64,000 bases of DNA from Brachycybe producta. Lineage: Eukaryota; Arthropoda; Diplopoda; Playtdesmida; Andrognathidae. Position 1 is the first letter of the stretch. Every line of letters begins with the position of its first letter. Shown one piece after another: positions 36,001 to 47,590 of the stretch. A program made the translations under genes and the position numbers. Under the pieces are notes generated by a model. It was given only the letters and a program-made list of their open reading frames with translations. It did no database searches and was not told where the DNA came from. Where the stretch lies: assembly GCA_036925085.1 (NCBI GenBank), contig JAUPFP010000146.1, positions 62,001-126,000 on the forward strand. The letters run 5' to 3'.

Positions 36001-36401
36001 TGAAGTTGGAATTGAAGTTAAAATTGAAGTTGAAATTGAAGTTGAAATTGAAGTTGAAATTGAAGTTGAAATTGAAGTTGAAATTGAAGTTGAAACTGAA
36101 GTTGAAATTGAAGTTGGAATTGAAGTTGAAATTGAAGTTGAAATTGAAGTTGAAATTGAAGTTGAAATTGAAGTTAAAATTGAAGTTGAATTTGAAGTTG
36201 AAGTTGAAGTTGTATTTGAAATTGAAGTTGAAATTGAAGTTAAAATTGAAGTTGAAATTGAAGTTGAAATTGAAGTTGAAATTGAAGTTGAAATTGAAGT
36301 TGAAATTGAAAGTTGAAATTGAAATTGAACTTGAAGTTGAAATTGAAGTTGAAATTGAAGTCGAAATTGAAGTTGAAATTGAAGTTGAAATTGAAGTTGA
36401 A
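33091..36401 (+). repeat. Family B ~4-kb unit, copy 3
   Basis: Starts with the GAATTTGAAGTTGAACTTG island (about 33,098, matching about 28,925) and repeats every landmark of copy 2, including GTTAAATTTG in the cassette at 34,682, AAGTTTAAATTG near 34,522 and the GAAGTTAAAGTT block at 33,954-34,001. Run lengths differ by whole 12-mers. Homology continues beyond 36,401 to about 37,080, overlapping the next tandem pair. Confidence 0.75.
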
Positions 36402-38386
36402 ATTGAAGTTGAAATTGAAATTGAAATTGAAGTTGAATTTGAAGTTGAAGTTGAAGTTGAATTTGAAGTTGAACTTGAAAGTGAAGTTGAAGTTGAAGTT
36501 GAATTTAATTTGAAGTTCAAGTTAAGTTTGAATATTGAAGTTGAAGTTGTAATTGAAGTTGAAATTGAAGTTGAAATTCAAGTTAAAATTAAAATTGAAA
36601 TTGAAGTTGAAATTGAAGTTGAAATTGAAGTTGAAATTGAAGTTGAAATTGAAGTTGAAATTGGAGTTGAAATTGAAGTTGAAATTGAAGTTGAAATTGA
36701 AGTTGAAATTGAAGTTGAAATTGAAGTTAAAATTGAAGTTGAAATTGAAGTTGAAATTGAAGTTGAAATTGAAGTTGAAATTGAAGTTGAAATTGAAAGT
36801 TGAAATTGAAATTGAAATTGAACTTGAAGTTGAAATTGAAGTTGAAATTGAAGTTGAAATTGAAGTTGAAATTGAAGTTGAAATTGAAGTTGAAATTGAA
36901 GTTGAAATTGAAGTTGAAATTGAAGTTGAAATTGAAGTTGAAATTGAAGTTGAAATTGAAGTTGAAATTGAAGTTGAAATTGAAGTTGAAATTGAAGTTG
37001 AAATTGAAGTTGAAATTGAAGTTGAAATTGAAGTTGAAATTGAAGTTAAAATTGAAGTTGAATTTGAAGTTGAAGTTAAAATTGAAGTTGAAATTGAAGT
37101 TGAAATTGAAGTTGAAATTGAAGTTGAACTTGAAGTTGAAATTGAAGTTGAAATTGAAGTCGAAATTGAAGTTGAAATTGAAGTTGAAATTGAAGTTAAA
37201 ATTGAAGTTGAAATTGAAAGTTGAAATTGAAATTGAAATTGAACTTGAAGTTGAAATTGAAGTTGAAATTGAAGTCGAAATTGAAGTTGAAATTGAAGTT
37301 GAAATTGAAGTTGAAATTGAAATTGAAATTGAAGTTGAATTTGAAGTTGAAGTTGATGTTGAATTTGAAGTTGAACTTGAAAGTGAAGTTGAAGTTGAAG
37401 TTGAATTTAATTTGAAGTTCAAGTTAAGTTTGAATATTGAAGTTGAAGTTGTAATTGAAGTTGAAATTGAAGTTGAAATTCAAGTTAAAATTAAAATTGA
37501 AATTGAAGTTGAAATTGAAGTTGAAATTGAAGTTGAAATTGAAGTTGAAATTGAAGTTGAAATCGGAGTTGAAATTGAAGTTGAAATTGAAGTTGAAATT
37601 GAAGTTGAAATTAAAGTTAAAATTGAAGTTGAAATTGAAGTTGAAATTGAAGTTAAAATTGAAGTTGAATTTGAAGTTGAAGTTGAAGTTGAATTTGAAA
37701 TTGAAGTTGAAATTGAAGTTAAAATTGAAGTTGAAATTGAAGTTGAAATTGAAGTTGAAATTGAAGTTGAAATTGAAGTTGAAATTGAAAGTTGAAATTG
37801 AAATTGAAATTGAACTTGAAGTTGAAATTGAAGTTGAAATTGAAGTTGAAATTGAAGTTAAAATTGAAGTTTAAGTTTAATTGAAGTTAAAGTTGAAGAT
37901 GAATTTGAAGTTGAACTTGAAAGTGAAGTTGGAGTTGAAGTTAAGTTGAAGATGAATTTGAAGTTGAACTTGAAAGTGAAGTTGAAGTTAAAGTTGAAGT
38001 TAAAGTTGAAGTTAAGTTGAAGTTGAAGTTAAGTTGAAGTTGAAGTTAAGTTTGAAATTGAAGTTTAAGTTGAAGTTTAAGTTGAATTTGAAATTAAAAT
38101 TGAAGTTGAAATTGAAGTTGAAATTGAAGTTGAAATTGAAGTTGAAATTGAAGTTGAAATTGAAGTTGAAATTGAAGTTGAAATTGAAGTTGAAATTGAA
38201 GTTGAAATTGAAGTTGAAATTGAAGTTGAAATTGAAGTTGAAATTGAAGTTGAAATTGAAGTTGAAATTGAAGTTGAAATTGAAGTTGAAATTGAAGTTG
38301 AAATTGAAGTTGAAATTGAAGTTGAAATTGAAGTTGAAATTGAAGTTGAAATTGAAGTTGAAATTGAAGTTGAAATTGAAGTTGAA
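36402..38386 (+). repeat. Family B ~2.03-kb unit, copy 1
   Basis: Carries T spacers (about 36.53 and 37.43 kb), +1 tags (about 36,796, 37,216 and 37,789), GTTGATGTTG (about 37,353), ATCGGAGTTG (about 37,563), GTTGGAGTTG (about 37,930) and a doubled cassette at 38,034. From 37,221 to 38,100 every landmark recurs exactly 2,027 bp downstream. It ends in 25 perfect 12-mers (38,102-38,401). Confidence 0.7.
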
Positions 38387-40130
38387 ATTGAAGTTGAAAT
38401 TGAAATTGAAATTGAAGTTGAATTTGAAGTTGAAGTTGAAGTTGAATTTGAAGTTGAACTTGAAAGTGAAGTTGAAGTTGAAGTTGAATTTAATTTGAAG
38501 TTCAAGTTAAGTTTGAATATTGAAGTTGAAGTTGTAATTGAAGTTGAAATTGAAGTTGAAATTCAAGTTAAAATTAAAATTGAAATTGAAGTTGAAATTG
38601 AAGTTGAAATTGAAGTTGAAATTGAAGTTGAAATTGAAGTTGAAATTGGAGTTGAAATTGAAGTTGAAATTGAAGTTGAAATTGAAGTTGAAATTGAAGT
38701 TGAAATTGAAGTTAAAATTGAAGTTGAAATTGAAGTTGAAATTGAAGTTGAAATTGAAGTTAAAATTGAAGTTGAATTTGAAGTTGAAGTTGAAGTTGAA
38801 TTTGAAATTGAAGTTGAAATTGAAGTTAAAATTGAAGTTGAAATTGAAGTTGAAATTGAAGTTGAAATTGAAGTTGAAATTGAAGTTGAAATTGAAAGTT
38901 GAAATTGAAATTGAAATTGAACTTGAAGTTGAAATTGAAGTTGAAATTGAAGTTGAAATTGAAGTTGAAATTGAAGTTGAAATTGAAGTTGAAATTGAAG
39001 TTGAAATTGAAGTTGAAATTGAAGTTGAAATTGAAGTTGAAATTGAAGTTGAAATTGAAGTTGAAATTGAAGTTGAAATTGAAGTTGAAATTGAAGTTGA
39101 AATTGAAGTTGAAATTGAAGTTGAAATTGAAGTTAAAATTGAAGTTGAATTTGAAGTTGAAGTTAAAATTGAAGTTGAAATTGAAGTTGAAATTGAAGTT
39201 GAAATTGAAGTTGAAATTGAAGTTGAAATTGAAGTTGAAATTGAAAGTTGAAATTGAAATTGAAATTGAACTTGAAGTTGAAATTGAAGTTGAAATTGAA
39301 GTCGAAATTGAAGTTGAAATTGAAGTTGAAATTGAAGTTGAAATTGAAATTGAAATTGAAGTTGAATTTGAAGTTGAAGTTGATGTTGAATTTGAAGTTG
39401 AACTTGAAAGTGAAGTTGAAGTTGAAGTTGAATTTAATTTGAAGTTCAAGTTAAGTTTGAATATTGAAGTTGAAGTTGTAATTGAAGTTGAAATTGAAGT
39501 TGAAATTCAAGTTAAAATTAAAATTGAAATTGAAGTTGAAATTGAAGTTGAAATTGAAGTTGAAATTGAAGTTGAAATTGAAGTTGAAATCGGAGTTGAA
39601 ATTGAAGTTGAAATTGAAGTTGAAATTGAAGTTGAAATTGAAGTTAAAATTGAAGTTGAAATTGAAGTTGAAATTGAAGTTAAAATTGAAGTTGAATTTG
39701 AAGTTGAAGTTGAAGTTGAATTTGAAATTGAAGTTGAAATTGAAGTTAAAATTGAAGTTGAAATTGAAGTTGAAATTGAAGTTGAAATTGAAGTTGAAAT
39801 TGAAGTTGAAATTGAAAGTTGAAATTGAAATTGAAATTGAACTTGAAGTTGAAATTGAAGTTGAAATTGAAGTTGAAATTGAAGTTAAAATTGAAGTTTA
39901 AGTTTAATTGAAGTTAAAGTTGAAGATGAATTTGAAGTTGAACTTGAAAGTGAAGTTGGAGTTGAAGTTAAGTTGAAGATGAATTTGAAGTTGAACTTGA
40001 AAGTGAAGTTGAAGTTAAAGTTGAAGTTAAAGTTGAAGTTAAGTTGAAGTTGAAGTTAAGTTGAAGTTGAAGTTAAGTTTGAAATTGAAGTTTAAGTTGA
40101 AGTTTAAGTTGAATTTGAAATTAAAATTGA
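38387..40130 (+). repeat. Family B ~2.03-kb unit, copy 2
   Basis: Same order as copy 1. GTTGATGTTG is at about 39,380, ATCGGAGTTG at about 39,590, GTTGGAGTTG at about 39,957 and the doubled cassette at 40,061. Its first half keeps about 114 bp that copy 1 has lost (near 38,760-38,870) and is about 66 bp shorter just before 39,243. It breaks off into family C right after the cassette. Confidence 0.7.
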
Positions 40131-42718
40131 AGTTAAAATTGAAGTTGAAATTGAAGTTGAAATTGAAGTTGAAATTGAAGTTGAAATTGAAGTTGAAATT
40201 GAAGTTGAAATTGAAGTTGAAATTGAAGTTGAAATTGAAGTTGAAATTGAAGTTGAAATTGAAGTTGAAATTGAAGTTGAAATTGAAGTTGAAATTGAAG
40301 TTGAAATTGAAGTTGAAATTGAAGTTGAAATTGAAGTTGAAATTGAAGTTGAAATTGAAGTTGAAATTGAAGTTGAAATTGAAGTTGAAATTGAAGTTGA
40401 AATTGAAGTTGAAATTGAAGTTGAAATTGAAGTTGAAATTGAAGTTGAAATTGAAGTTGAAATTGAAGTTGAAATTGAAGTTGAAATTGAAGTTAAAATT
40501 GAAGTTGAAATTGAAGTTGAAATTGAAGTTGAAATTGAAGTTGAAATTGAAGTTAAAAATGAAGTTGAAATTGAAGTTGAAATTGAAGTTGAAATTGAAG
40601 TTAAAATTGAAGTTGAAATTGAAATTAAAACTGAAGTTGAAGTTTAATTGAAGTTAAGTTGAAGTTGAAGTTAAGTTTGAAATTGAAGTTGAAGTTTAAA
40701 TTGAAGTTGAAATTGAAATTGAAATTCAAGTTAAAATTGAAGTTGAAATTGAAGTTAAAATTGAAGTTGAAATTGAAGTTGAAATTGAAGTTGAAATTGA
40801 AGTTGAAATTGAAGTTAAAATTGAAGTTGAAATTGAAATTAAAACTGAAGTTGAAGTTTAATTGAAGTTAAGTTGAAGTTGAAGTTAAGTTTGAAATTGA
40901 AGTTTAAGTTGAATTTGAAGTTAAAATTGAAGTTGAAATTGAAGTTGAAATTGAAGTTGAAATTGAAGTTAAAATTGAAGTTGAAATTGAAGTTGAAATT
41001 GAAGTTGAAATTGAAGTTGAAATTGAAGTTGAAATTGAAGTGGAAATTGAAGTTGAAATTGAAGTTAAAATTGAAGTTGAAATTGAAGTTGAAATTGAAG
41101 TTGAAATTGAAGTTGAAATTGAAATTAAAAATGAAGTTGAAATTGAAGTTGAAATTGAAGTTGAAATTGAAGTTAAAATTGAAGTTGAATTTGAAGTTGA
41201 AATTGAAGTTGAAATTGAAGTTGAAATTGAAGTTGAAATTGAAGTTGAAATTGAAGTTGAAAATGATGTTGAAATTGAAGTTGAAATTGAAGTTGAAATT
41301 GAAGTTGAAATTGAAGTTGAAATTGAAGTTGAAATTGAAGTTGAAATTGAAGTTAAAATTGAAGTTGAAATTGAAGTTGAAATTGAAGTTGAAATTGAAG
41401 TTGAAATTGAAGTTAAAAATGAAGTTGAAATTGAAGTTGAAATTGAAGTTGAAATTGAAGTTTAAATTGAAGTTAAAATTGAAGTTGAAATTGAAATTAA
41501 AACTGAAGTTGAAGTTTAATTGAAGTTAAGTTGAAGTTGAAGTTAAGTTTGAAATTGAAGTTGAAGTTTAAATTGAAGTTGAAATTGAAGTTGAAATTGA
41601 AGTTGAAATTGAAGTTGAAATTGAAGTTGAAATTGAAGTTGAAATTGAAGTTGAAATTGAAGTTGAAATTGAAGTTGAAATTGAAGTTGAAATTGAAGTT
41701 GAAATTGAAGTTGAAATTGAAGTTGAAATTGAAGTTGAAATTGAAGTTGAAATTGAAGTTGAAATTGAAGTTGAAATTGAAGTTGAAATTGAAGTTGAAA
41801 TTGAAGTTGAAATTGAAGTTGAAATCGAAGTTGAAATCGAAGTTGAAATTGAAGTTGAAATTGAAGTTGAAATTGAAGTTAAAATTGAAGTAGAAATTGA
41901 AGTTGAAATTGAAGTTGAAATTGAAGTTGAAATTGAAGTTGAAATTGAAGTTGAAATTGAAGTTAAAAATGAATTTGAACTTGAACTTGAAAGTGAAGTT
42001 GAAGTTGAAGTTGAAGTTAAGTTGAAGTTGAAGTTAAGTTTGAAATTGAAGTTTAAGTTGAATTTGAAGTTAAAATTGAAGTTGAAATTGAAGTTGAAAT
42101 TGAAGTTGAAATTGAAGTTGAAATTGAAGTTGAAATTGAAGTTGAAATTGAAGTTGAAATTGAAGTTGAAATTGAAGTTGAAATTGAAGTTGAAATTGAA
42201 GTTGAAATTGAAGTTGAAATTGAAGTGGAAATTGAAGTTGAAATTGAAGTTAAAATTGAAGTTGAAATTGAAGTTGAAATTGAAGTTGAAATTGAAGTTG
42301 AAATTGAAGTTAAAACTGAAGTTGAAGTTTAATTGAAGTTAAGTTGAAGTTGAAGTTAAGTTTGAAATTGAAGTTGAAGTTTAAATTGAAGTTGAAATTG
42401 AAATTGAAATTCAAGTTAAAATTGAAGTTGAAATTGATGTTAAAATTGAAGTTGAAATTGAAGTTGAAATTGAAGTTAAAATTGAAGTTGAAATTGAAGT
42501 TGAAATTGACATTGAAATTGAAGTTGAAATTGAAGTTGAAATTGAAGTTGAAATTGAAGTTGAAATTGAAGTTGAAATTGAAGTTGAAATCGAAGTTGAA
42601 ATTGAAGTTGAAATTGAAGTTGAAATTGAAGTTGCAATTGAAGTTGAAATTGAAGTTGAAATTGAAGTTGAAATTGAAGTTGAAATTGAAGTTAAAAATG
42701 AATTTGAACTTGAACTTG
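40131..42718 (+). repeat. Family C partial unit L0 with J0 insert
   Basis: Modules at 40,659, 40,873, 41,531 and 42,022 match the 3' half of the long C units (46,153, 46,367, 47,013 and 47,408). Landmarks are GAAATTAAAACTGAAG endings, GAAGTGGAAATTG (about 41,038) and GAAAATGATGTTG (about 41,269). The right end (42,344-42,718) instead carries the J-type words GACATTGAAATTG, GAAATCGAAG and GTTGCAATTG, then joins the common GAAAGTTAAGTTG boundary. It marks the B-to-C transition. Confidence 0.65.
40141..40488 (+). repeat. Longest perfect 12-mer run found (29 copies)
   Basis: 348 bp of GAAGTTGAAATT without a mismatch, ended by GAAGTTAAAATT. Other long perfect runs found by eye: 25 copies at 38,102-38,401, 49,555-49,854 and 57,496-57,795; 24 at 48,241-48,528; 23 at 51,324-51,599; 22 at 24,485-24,748. 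The run sits at the junction of families B and C. Confidence 0.8.
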
Positions 42719-45700
42719 AAAGTTAAGTTGAAGATGAATTTGAAGTTGAACTTGAACATGAAGTTGAAGTTAAAGTTGTACTTAAGTTGAAGTTAAGTTG
42801 AAGTTGAAGTTAAGTTTGAAATTGAAGTTTAAGTTGAATTTGAAGTTAAAATTGAAGTTGAAATTGAAGTTGAAATTGAAGTTGAAATTGAAGTTGAAAT
42901 TGAAGTTGAAATTGAAGTTGAAATTGAAGTTGAAATTGAAGTTGAAATTGAAGTTGAAATTGAAGTTGAAATTGAAGTTGAAATTGAAGTTAAAATTGAA
43001 GTTGAAATTGAAGTTGAAATTGAAGTTGAAATTGAAGTTGAAATTGAAATTAAAAATGAAGTTGAAATTGAAGTTGAAATTGAAGTTGAAATTGAAGTTG
43101 AAATTGAAGTTGAAATTGAAGTTGAAATTGAAGTTGAAATTGAAGTTGAAATTGAAGTTGAAATTGAAGTTAAAATTGAAGTAGAAATTGAAGTTGAAAT
43201 TGAAGTTGAAATTGAAGTTGAATTTGAAGTTAAAAATGAATTTGAACTTGAACTTGAAAGTGAAGTTGAAGTTGAAGTTGAAGTTAAGTTGAAGTTGAAG
43301 TTAAGTTTGAAATTGAAGTTTAAGTTGAATTTGAAGTTAAAATTGAAGTTGAAATTGAAGTTGAAATTGAAGTTGAAATTGAAGTTGAAATTGAAGTTGA
43401 AATTGAAGTTGAAATTGAAGTTGAAATTGAAGTTGAAATTGAAGTTGAAATTGAAGTTGAAATTGAAGTTGAAATTGAAGTTGAAATTGAAGTTGAAATT
43501 GAAGTTGAAATTGAAGTTGAAATTGAAGTTGAAATTGAAGTTGAAATTGAAGTTGAAATTGAAGTTGAAATTGAAGTTGAAATTGAAGTTGAAATTGAAG
43601 TTGAAATTGAAGTTAAAATTGAAGTTGAAATTGAAGTTGAAATTGAAGTTGAAATTGAAATTAAAACTGAAGTTGAAGTTTAATTGAAGTTAAGTTGAAG
43701 TTGAAGTTAAGTTTGAAATTGAAGTTGAAGTTTAAATTGAAGTTGAAATTGAAATTGAAATTCAAGTTAAAATTGAAGTTGAAATTGAAGTTAAAATTGA
43801 AGTTGAAATTGAAGTTGAAATTGAAGTTGAAATTGAAGTTGAAATTGAAGTTGAAATTGAAGTTAAAATTGAAGTTGAAATTGAAATTAAAACTGAAGTT
43901 GAAGTTTAATTGAAGTTAAGTTGAAGTTGAAGTTAAGTTTGAAATTGAAGTTTAAGTTGAATTTGAAGTTAAAATTGAAGTTGAAATTGAAGTTGAAATT
44001 GAAGTTGAAATTGAAGTTGAAATTGAAGTTGAAATTGAAGTTGAAATTGAAGTTGAAATTGAAGTTGAAATTGAAGTTGAAATTGAAGTTGAAATTGAAG
44101 TTGAAATTGAAGTTGAAATTGAAGTTGAAATTGAAGTTGAAATTGAAGTTGAAATTGAAGTTGAAATTGAAGTTGAAATTGAAGTTGAAATTGAAGTTGA
44201 AATTGAAGTTGAAATTGAAGTTAAAATTGAAGTTGAAATTGAAGTTGAAATTGAAGTTGAAATTGAAGTTGAAATTGAAGTTAAAAATGAAGTTGAAATT
44301 GAAGTTGAAATTGAAGTTGAAATTGAAGTTAAAATTGAAGTTGAAATTGAAATTAAAACTGAAGTTGAAGTTTAATTGAAGTTAAGTTGAAGTTGAAGTT
44401 AAGTTTGAAATTGAAGTTGAAGTTTAAATTGAAGTTGAAATTGAAATTGAAATTCAAGTTAAAATTGAAGTTGAAATTGAAGTTAAAATTGAAGTTGAAA
44501 TTGAAGTTGAAATTGAAGTTGAAATTGAAGTTGAAATTGAAGTTAAAATTGAAGTTGAAATTGAAATTAAAACTGAAGTTGAAGTTTAATTGAAGTTAAG
44601 TTGAAGTTGAAGTTAAGTTTGAAATTGAAGTTTAAGTTGAATTTGAAGTTAAAATTGAAGTTGAAATTGAAGTTGAAATTGAAGTTGAAATTGAAGTTAA
44701 AATTGAAGTTGAAATTGAAGTTGAAATTGAAGTTGAAATTGAAGTTGAAATTGAAGTTGAAATTGAAGTGGAAATTGAAGTTGAAATTGAAGTTAAAATT
44801 GAAGTTGAAATTGAAGTTGAAATTGAAGTTGAAATTGAAGTTGAAATTGAAATTAAAAATGAAGTTGAAATTGAAGTTGAAATTGAAGTTGAAATTGAAG
44901 TTAAAATTGAAGTTGAATTTGAAGTTGAAATTGAAGTTGAAATTGAAGTTGAAATTGAAGTTGAAATTGAAGTTGAAATTGAAGTTGAAAATGATGTTGA
45001 AATTGAAGTTGAAATTGAAGTTGAAATTGAAGTTGAAATTGAAGTTGAAATTGAAGTTGAAATTGAAGTTAAAATTGAAGTTGAAATTGAAGTTGAAATT
45101 GAAGTTGAAATTGAAGTTAAAAATGAAGTTGAAATTGAAGTTGAAATTGAAGTTGAAATTGAAGTTTAAATTGAAGTTAAAATTGAAGTTGAAATTGAAA
45201 TTAAAACTGAAGTTGAAGTTTAATTGAAGTTAAGTTGAAGTTGAAGTTAAGTTTGAAATTGAAGTTGAAGTTTAAATTGAAGTTGAAATTGAAGTTGAAA
45301 TTGAAGTTGAAATTGAAGTTGAAATTGAAGTTGAAATTGAAGTTGAAATTGAAGTTGAAATTGAAGTTGAAATTGAAGTTGAAATTGAAGTTGAAATTGA
45401 AGTTGAAATTGAAGTTGAAATTGAAATTAAAACTGAAGTTGAAGTTTAATTGAAGTTAAGTTGAAGTTGAAGTTAAGTTTGAAATTGAAGTTGAAGTTTA
45501 AATTGAAGTTGAAATTGAAATTGAAATTCAAGTTAAAATTGAAGTTGAAATTGAAGTTAAAATTGAAGTTGAAATTGAAGTTGAAATTGAAGTTGAAATT
45601 GAAGTTGAAATTGAAGTTGAAATTGAAGTTAAAATTGAAGTTGAAATTGAAATTAAAACTGAAGTTGAAGTTTAATTGAAGTTAAGTTGAAGTTGAAGTT

Positions 45701-47590
45701 AAGTTTGAAATTGAAGTTTAAGTTGAATTTGAAGTTAAAATTGAAGTTGAAATTGAAGTTGAAATTGAAGTTGAAATTGAAGTTGAAATTGAAGTTGAAA
45801 TTGAAGTTGAAATTGAAGTTGAAATTGAAGTTGAAATTGAAGTTGAAATTGAAGTTGAAATTGAAGTTGAAATTGAAGTTGAAATTGAAGTTGAAATTGA
45901 AGTTGAAATTGAAGTTGAAATTGAAGTTGAAATTGAAGTTGAAATTGAAGTTGAAATTGAAGTTGAAATTGAAGTTGAAATTGAAGTTAAAATTGAAGTT
46001 GAAATTGAAGTTGAAATTGAAGTTGAAATTGAAGTTGAAATTGAAGTTAAAAATGAAGTTGAAATTGAAGTTGAAATTGAAGTTGAAATTGAAGTTAAAA
46101 TTGAAGTTGAAATTGAAATTAAAACTGAAGTTGAAGTTTAATTGAAGTTAAGTTGAAGTTGAAGTTAAGTTTGAAATTGAAGTTGAAGTTTAAATTGAAG
46201 TTGAAATTGAAATTGAAATTCAAGTTAAAATTGAAGTTGAAATTGAAGTTAAAATTGAAGTTGAAATTGAAGTTGAAATTGAAGTTGAAATTGAAGTTGA
46301 AATTGAAGTTAAAATTGAAGTTGAAATTGAAATTAAAACTGAAGTTGAAGTTTAATTGAAGTTAAGTTGAAGTTGAAGTTAAGTTTGAAATTGAAGTTTA
46401 AGTTGAATTTGAAGTTAAAATTGAAGTTGAAATTGAAGTTGAAATTGAAGTTGAAATTGAAGTTAAAATTGAAGTTGAAATTGAAGTTGAAATTGAAGTT
46501 GAAATTGAAGTTGAAATTGAAGTTGAAATTGAAGTGGAAATTGAAGTTGAAATTGAAGTTAAAATTGAAGTTGAAATTGAAGTTGAAATTGAAGTTGAAA
46601 TTGAAGTTGAAATTGAAATTAAAAATGAAGTTGAAATTGAAGTTGAAATTGAAGTTGAAATTGAAGTTAAAATTGAAGTTGAATTTGAAGTTGAAATTGA
46701 AGTTGAAATTGAAGTTGAAATTGAAGTTGAAATTGAAGTTGAAATTGAAGTTGAAAATGATGTTGAAATTGAAGTTGAAATTGAAGTTGAAATTGAAGTT
46801 GAAATTGAAGTTGAAATTGAAGTTGAAATTGAAGTTAAAATTGAAGTTGAAATTGAAGTTGAAATTGAAGTTGAAATTGAAGTTGAAATTGAAGTTAAAA
46901 ATGAAGTTGAAATTGAAGTTGAAATTGAAGTTGAAATTGAAGTTTAAATTGAAGTTAAAATTGAAGTTGAAATTGAAATTAAAACTGAAGTTGAAGTTTA
47001 ATTGAAGTTAAGTTGAAGTTGAAGTTAAGTTTGAAATTGAAGTTGAAGTTTAAATTGAAGTTGAAATTGAAGTTGAAATTGAAGTTGAAATTGAAGTTGA
47101 AATTGAAGTTGAAATTGAAGTTGAAATTGAAGTTGAAATTGAAGTTGAAATTGAAGTTGAAATTGAAGTTGAAATTGAAGTTGAAATTGAAGTTGAAATT
47201 GAAGTTGAAATTGAAGTTGAAATTGAAGTTGAAATTGAAGTTGAAATTGAAGTTGAAATTGAAGTTGAAATTGAAGTTGAAATTGAAGTTAAAATTGAAG
47301 TAGAAATTGAAGTTGAAATTGAAGTTGAAATTGAAGTTGAAATTGAAGTTAAAAATGAATTTGAACTTGAACTTGAAAGTGAAGTTGAAGTTGAAGTTGA
47401 AGTTAAGTTGAAGTTGAAGTTAAGTTTGAAATTGAAGTTTAAGTTGAATTTGAAGTTAAAATTGAAGTTGAAATTGAAGTTGAAATTGAAGTTGAAATTG
47501 AAGTTGAAATTGAAGTTGAAATTGAAGTTGAAATTGAAGTTGAAATTGAAGTTGAAATTGAAGTTAAAAATGAATTTGAACTTGAACTTG
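42719..47590 (+). repeat. Family C long unit L1 (4,872 bp)
   Basis: Bounded by the boundary word AAAGTTAAGTTGAAG at 42,719 and 47,591. Module starts at 42,798, 43,289, 43,695, 43,921, 44,387, 44,601, 45,235, 45,461, 45,687, 46,153, 46,367, 47,013 and 47,408 correspond one for one with unit L2 (50,765 to 55,349). It contains an inner 1.77-kb tandem duplication (separate entry). Just after its start lies GTTGTACTTAAG (about 42,775-42,786), a private change of GTTGTAGTTAAG in the sister copies. Confidence 0.8.
43695..47238 (+). repeat. Inner 1,766-bp tandem duplication in L1
   Basis: Modules 43,695, 43,921, 44,387 and 44,601 recur at 45,461, 45,687, 46,153 and 46,367, offset 1,766 bp each, and 45,235 recurs at 47,013 (offset 1,778, one extra 12-mer). 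Both copies carry GAAGTGGAAATTG, GAAAATGATGTTG and AAGTTTAAATTG in the same places. Unit L2 has the same inner duplication at about 51,686 and 53,417. The short units S1 and S2 do not. Confidence 0.8.
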
